Of a stretch of 64,000 nt of DNA, positions 61,589-64,000 are shown in pieces. The notes under the pieces were generated by a model. The model had not been told where the DNA came from. It did not search any database and worked only from the letters and a program-made list of their open reading frames with translations. Each line of letters starts with the position of its first letter. The stretch's first letter is position 1. The stretch is taken from the NCBI RefSeq assembly GCF_004025535.1, contig NZ_QJRG01000034.1, positions 62,001 to 126,000 of the forward strand, given 5' to 3'. Source of the DNA: Pseudomonas alkylphenolica (GTDB lineage Bacteria > Pseudomonadota > Gammaproteobacteria > Pseudomonadales > Pseudomonadaceae). The position numbers and the translations under genes were made by a program.

Positions 61589-61822
61589 ATGAACGCAACG
61601 AGGAACTCGAATGCGGATTGGCCACTGCGCCACGTAATGTTCGTGGCTTTGCGCGACGGCGGGGGCAGTCCAGCGAATCTTGCCGCGAGCCTCGCCGCAA
61701 TGCAGGGTATCAGCGTCGAGGAGTTGAAAGTGCAGTGCCGCCGTACTGGTGAGGTATGGATCGCCCGTGACGGTGGCCTGAGTGAAATTAATCAGCACGT
61801 GTACAATTGGGCTAAGGGCTAA
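61589..61822 (+). CDS. Hypothetical 77-aa protein
   Basis: Unknown small protein. CAAGGAG lies 9-10 bases before the ATG, and composition looks coding. The middle GGGSPANLAASLAAMQGISV suggests a short helix, followed by ELKVQCRRTGEVWIARDGG and a C-terminal YNWAKG. No membrane segment is seen. It is isolated between two mvaT-family copies, with no partner gene; function cannot be inferred. Confidence 0.5.
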   Translation: MNATRNSNADWPLRHVMFVALRDGGGSPANLAASLAAMQGISVEELKVQCRRTGEVWIARDGGLSEINQHVYNWAKG

Positions 61823-62075
61823 GTCGAGCGCACCCACGACGCCATTTGTATCATATGTCCCCAAACTTGCGATGAGTGCGGGGGGCCATTTGACCGGACA
61901 AAGACGCCGGAGGCGCTTATCATGACCCACACGTTACTCGATGAACTACGCCGATCGCGTCGGTACTGGCTCTAGCACCTCCCGATCATCGCAGTCGATT
62001 TCTGAGCATGGCTTAGCCATGGGATGGCCTTACAGACTTCGATACGGATAACGAGACTGACCGGTCTCTCTAACA

Positions 62076-62099
62076 AAAAGGGCCCTCGAAGGCCCTTTT
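62076..62099 (-). terminator. Rho-independent terminator of mvaT
   Basis: AAAAGGGCC and GGCCCTTTT pair across CTCGAA. On the minus strand it follows the mvaT stop by 17 bp and ends in a T-run. Confidence 0.8.
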
Positions 62100-62115
62100 C
62101 GTACTCAAACCAAGA

Positions 62116-62481
62116 TCACTTGGCCAGCCAGGACTCAACCGTGTCTGAGCCGTATTCGCCCTTCCACTCTTTCAGAGTCCGGTGATTGCCACCTTTGGTT
62201 TCTACGACTTCGCCAGTGTGAGGATTTTTGTAGACCTTCACTTGACGAGGTTTGCGGGTGCCTGCTTTGGATTCGACAACTGGAGCACGACGGCCAGCTT
62301 GAGGATCAAGCAGAGCGATCACTTTCGGCAGGCTGTAACTGTATTCGGCAAGCAAGGCGCGCAGTTTGGTCTCAAATTCAATTTCTTGCTTCAAGCCAGC
62401 ATCACCCTTCAGGGCTTCCAAGGCCTGGATTTGCTCGGCAAGGTGTTTTTCGAGTTGGCGAAATTCGGCGAGCTTAGACAT
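62116..62481 (-). CDS. mvaT: H-NS-like nucleoid protein, MvaT/MvaU family
   Basis: A 121-aa xenogeneic silencer. The N-terminal coiled-coil (MSKLAEFRQLEKHLAEQIQA, ~1-60) mediates oligomerisation. The linker GRRAPVVESKAGTRKPRQVK leads to the C-terminal DNA-binding domain with KNPHTGEVVETKGGNHRTLK and WKGEYGSDTVESWLAK. Members silence AT-rich acquired DNA in Pseudomonas. It may be an island-linked extra copy or the chromosomal MvaU; two decayed relatives lie at 28796 and 60594. Its upstream region carries three AAAATTATGG units, an AT-rich target the protein could bind itself. Confidence 0.92.
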   Translation of the reverse strand: MSKLAEFRQLEKHLAEQIQALEALKGDAGLKQEIEFETKLRALLAEYSYSLPKVIALLDPQAGRRAPVVESKAGTRKPRQVKVYKNPHTGEVVETKGGNHRTLKEWKGEYGSDTVESWLAK

Positions 62482-62574
62482 GACGGATCTCTTTTAGGTA
62501 GTTGCCTAACAGTATATTGCAAATCGATCATCGCTACAGGCGCTGCTTGCGATAACTGAACTGGCACGGAGAAG

Positions 62575-62620
62575 GCAAAAATTATGGCTCAGCAAAAATT
62601 ATGGCTGATCCATAATTTTG
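62575..62620. repeat. AT-rich repeats upstream of mvaT
   Basis: GCAAAAATTATGGCT occurs at 62575-62589 and 62592-62606 (17-bp period), with the inverted CCATAATTTTG at 62610-62620. The array lies 94-139 bp upstream of the mvaT start. It could be an autoregulatory MvaT site or part of the promoter. Confidence 0.55.
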
Positions 62621-62794
62621 GATAATTCGGTTACGCCGGTTACCCAAGCCGTGCGCGCCCCAATATTTACAGTACACAGTCCATAGCTGATCAATTCGTG
62701 TCGTGAAGCTCTGGCTCATCACCTCCCGGTGCATCCCCTAATCTGGATTGGATGGCACACTCGCCAAGCAAAGTGTTCTCCTGCCCCCCCCCGG
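62621..62794. other. Non-coding gap before IS3 element
   Basis: No gene, RNA or promoter is recognised. A run of nine C residues lies just before the presumed IS end. Confidence 0.3.
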
Positions 62795-62862
62795 TGTCAG
62801 GATAGTTGTCGCCTCTCCGGTTTTTCCTAAAAAAGTATATCGGGGGCGGAAAGAGACTGGTC

Positions 62863-63363
62863 GTGCCGTACTATTCACCTGAACGCAGAGCCGCATTACT
62901 TAAGATGCTGCTTCCCCCGCTGAACCTGTCGATGGCCGAGGTTTCCCGGCGCGAAGGGGTCAGCGAAATGTCTTTGTCCAACTGGCGCAAGCAGCTCAGT
63001 TCTGAAGGAAATGCAGTGTCCGAAAACAAGCCGTTGACCGAGAACTGGTCAGCCGAAACCAAGTTTGCTGTTGTCCTTGAAGCGGCCGGCTTGTCCGAGA
63101 TCGACTTCGGCGAGTATTGCCGCCGCAAAGGCCTTTACCCCGAGCAGATCACGGCGTGGCGACAAGCGTTTATCGCTGGCCAGAAGTCGGAAAAAGCCCA
63201 GCAAAAAGAAGACCGAGAGCAGTCTCGCAAAGATAAGAAACGCATTCAGGAACTTGAGCGCGAACTGCGCCGCAAAGACAAGGCGCTGGCTGAAACCGCC
63301 GCGTTGCTGGTGCTGCGAAAAAAGCTCAACGATTACTGGGGGATCGACAACGAGGACAACTGA
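62863..63363 (+). CDS. IS3-family transposase OrfA
   Basis: About 166 aa from the GTG at 62863 (GGAAAGAG upstream); the frame is open back to a TTG at 62806. It contains two HTH-like segments, MAEVSRREGVSEMSLSNWRK and SEIDFGEYCRRKGLYPEQIT, followed by a long charged coiled-coil/leucine-zipper region (KDKKRIQELERELRRKDKAL, ~125-155). This is the DNA-binding subunit of an IS3 transposase. It ends 5 bp before the orfB start candidate in another frame, so a frameshift fusion OrfAB or independent initiation is possible. Confidence 0.85.
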   Translation: MPYYSPERRAALLKMLLPPLNLSMAEVSRREGVSEMSLSNWRKQLSSEGNAVSENKPLTENWSAETKFAVVLEAAGLSEIDFGEYCRRKGLYPEQITAWRQAFIAGQKSEKAQQKEDREQSRKDKKRIQELERELRRKDKALAETAALLVLRKKLNDYWGIDNEDN

Positions 63364-63368
63364 CCGCG

Positions 63369-64000
63369 TTGCCGGAACGGCAGTTACTCGTGACCTGGTT
63401 GAGTGAGGCCCGGGTGGCAGGAGCCCGAAAGATCAGGGCCTGCCAGGAAGTCGGTCTCTCGCTCAGAACCTTGCAGCGCTGGAGCGAAACCGAGGCTGTT
63501 CAGGCCGATGCCCGAACGACCACGGTACGGCCCACGCCACGCAATGCGTTGAGCGAGGTCGAACGACAAGCGATCATGAGCCTGTGCAACAGCCCGGCGT
63601 ACGCCCATTTGCCGCCCAGCCAGATCGTGCCGAGGTTGGCCGACCAACAGCGCTATCTGGCGTCGGAAGCGACGTTTTATCGAGTGCTGCGTGCAGCGGG
63701 TCAACAACAGCATCGTGGTCGTAGCCAGCACCCCAGGCGCCACGCCGCACCGACGACTCACGCGGCCAAAGGCCCTAACCAGGTGTGGTCATGGGACATT
63801 ACGTACCTTCCCTCGCCAGTGCGTGGCAAGTATTACTACCTGTACTTGATCGAGGATATTTACAGCCGCAAGGCCGTGGGCTGGGAGGTTTACGAAGAAG
63901 AAAGCGGCGAGAAGGCGGCTGCGCTACTGCAACGTAGCGTGATCGGCGAGCAGTGTTTGCACGAGTCACTGGTGTTGCACTCGGACAATGGTGCACCGAT
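63369..64000 (+). CDS. IS3-family transposase OrfB, truncated by window edge
   Basis: An open frame from the TTG at 63369 to the end of the window (211 codons). The rve integrase core is evident: first catalytic Asp in VWSWDITYLPSP, second Asp in LVLHSDNGAP; the Glu lies outside. The N-terminal HTH_21-like region includes YAHLPPSQIVPRLADQ. The TTG start is uncertain, as IS3 OrfB is often made by -1 frameshifting from OrfA. No internal stop is seen, so the element could be active. Confidence 0.85.
   Translation, partial: MPERQLLVTWLSEARVAGARKIRACQEVGLSLRTLQRWSETEAVQADARTTTVRPTPRNALSEVERQAIMSLCNSPAYAHLPPSQIVPRLADQQRYLASEATFYRVLRAAGQQQHRGRSQHPRRHAAPTTHAAKGPNQVWSWDITYLPSPVRGKYYYLYLIEDIYSRKAVGWEVYEEESGEKAAALLQRSVIGEQCLHESLVLHSDNGAP

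Larger units (their letters stand above)
62795..64000 (+). mobile_element. IS3-family insertion sequence, right part beyond window
   Basis: Two consecutive frames, an HTH-containing orfA and a DDE integrase orfB, define an IS3-type element. The left end is probably near TGTCAGGATAGTTGTC (62795), beginning TG as IS3-family ends do; this is a guess because the right end is outside the window and the inverted repeat cannot be checked. Confidence 0.8.

Noticed and set aside
1-64000. CRISPR arrays, rRNA or tRNA genes
   Set aside because: No regularly spaced repeat array, tRNA cloverleaf or rRNA-like stretch was recognised on reading.

Overview
The window reads as a Pseudomonas chromosome or large plasmid segment. 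MvaT/MvaU-type nucleoid proteins (typical of Pseudomonadaceae), OprD-family porins, a P. putida-type glutathione-independent formaldehyde dehydrogenase and a near-canonical vanAB pair all point there. Almost the whole window is one accessory catabolic island for methoxylated, lignin-type phenylpropanoids and their guaiacyl/catechol products. The right end carries MvaT-family copies and a truncated IS3 element.

Layout. (1) 92-3279, minus: two Rieske oxygenases and their reductase; the last two genes are vanA and vanB. (2) 3691-9881, plus: MarR regulator, then a carotenoid-cleavage-type (lignostilbene/isoeugenol-like) dioxygenase, FadL channel, aryl aldehyde dehydrogenase and formaldehyde dehydrogenase. 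(3) 10059-11594: chemoreceptor. (4) 11691-19542: a second MarR facing a CoA-dependent side-chain operon (crotonase, ADP-forming acyl-CoA synthetase, SDR, acyl-CoA dehydrogenase, Cys-less thiolase-fold protein, DUF35 partner). (5) 19954-28465: OprD porin, AAHS-type MFS importer, AraC regulator, then FAD oxidoreductase, small protein, alcohol dehydrogenase and a second aryl aldehyde dehydrogenase. (6) 28754-34925: mvaT scrap, QorB/QorR pair, second chemoreceptor, quinone-reductase-like flavoprotein, GlxA-type regulator, SGNH hydrolase. (7) 35101-37174: a third Rieske oxygenase with its own reductase, abutting a convergent 920-aa MalT-like regulator. (8) 40175-43553, minus: xylT-, nahX-, xylG- and xylE-like genes (catechol meta-cleavage). 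(9) 43735-48068: group II intron RT scrap, LysR regulator, second OprD/MFS cassette. (10) 48195-51902: purU, LigM/DesA-like methyltransferase, folD, folK. (11) 52325-57435, minus: the rest of the meta pathway (xylJ, xylI, an extra acyl-CoA dehydrogenase, xylH, xylQ, xylK). (12) 57812-60349: divergent tautomerase paralogue, second FadL, LysR. (13) 60594-64000: degenerate mvaT copy, small genes, intact mvaT, IS3.

Proposed logic (inference). Porins, FadL channels and MFS carriers import the substrates. The cleavage dioxygenase, the CoA operon and the alcohol/aldehyde dehydrogenases shorten C2/C3 side chains to vanillin-type aldehydes and then acids. The Rieske systems remove O-methyl groups as formaldehyde, which FdhA oxidises. 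The LigM-like enzyme removes methyl groups onto tetrahydrofolate, and FolD and PurU would release the carbon as formate. Catechol-type products enter the dehydrogenase branch of meta-cleavage and end as acetyl-CoA and pyruvate; no XylF hydrolase is present.

The most notable observations are: the folate-linked demethylation module inside a Pseudomonas aromatic island; a retro-aldolase-like pair (thiolase fold without its Cys plus DUF35) in a phenylpropanoid-type operon; a regulatory element with identical geometry upstream of both meta-cleavage operons; a three-site MarR operator set placed on the promoters of three operons; and a 4-oxalocrotonate tautomerase paralogue lacking Arg11. All functional assignments come from reading the sequence and family knowledge; no search was run.
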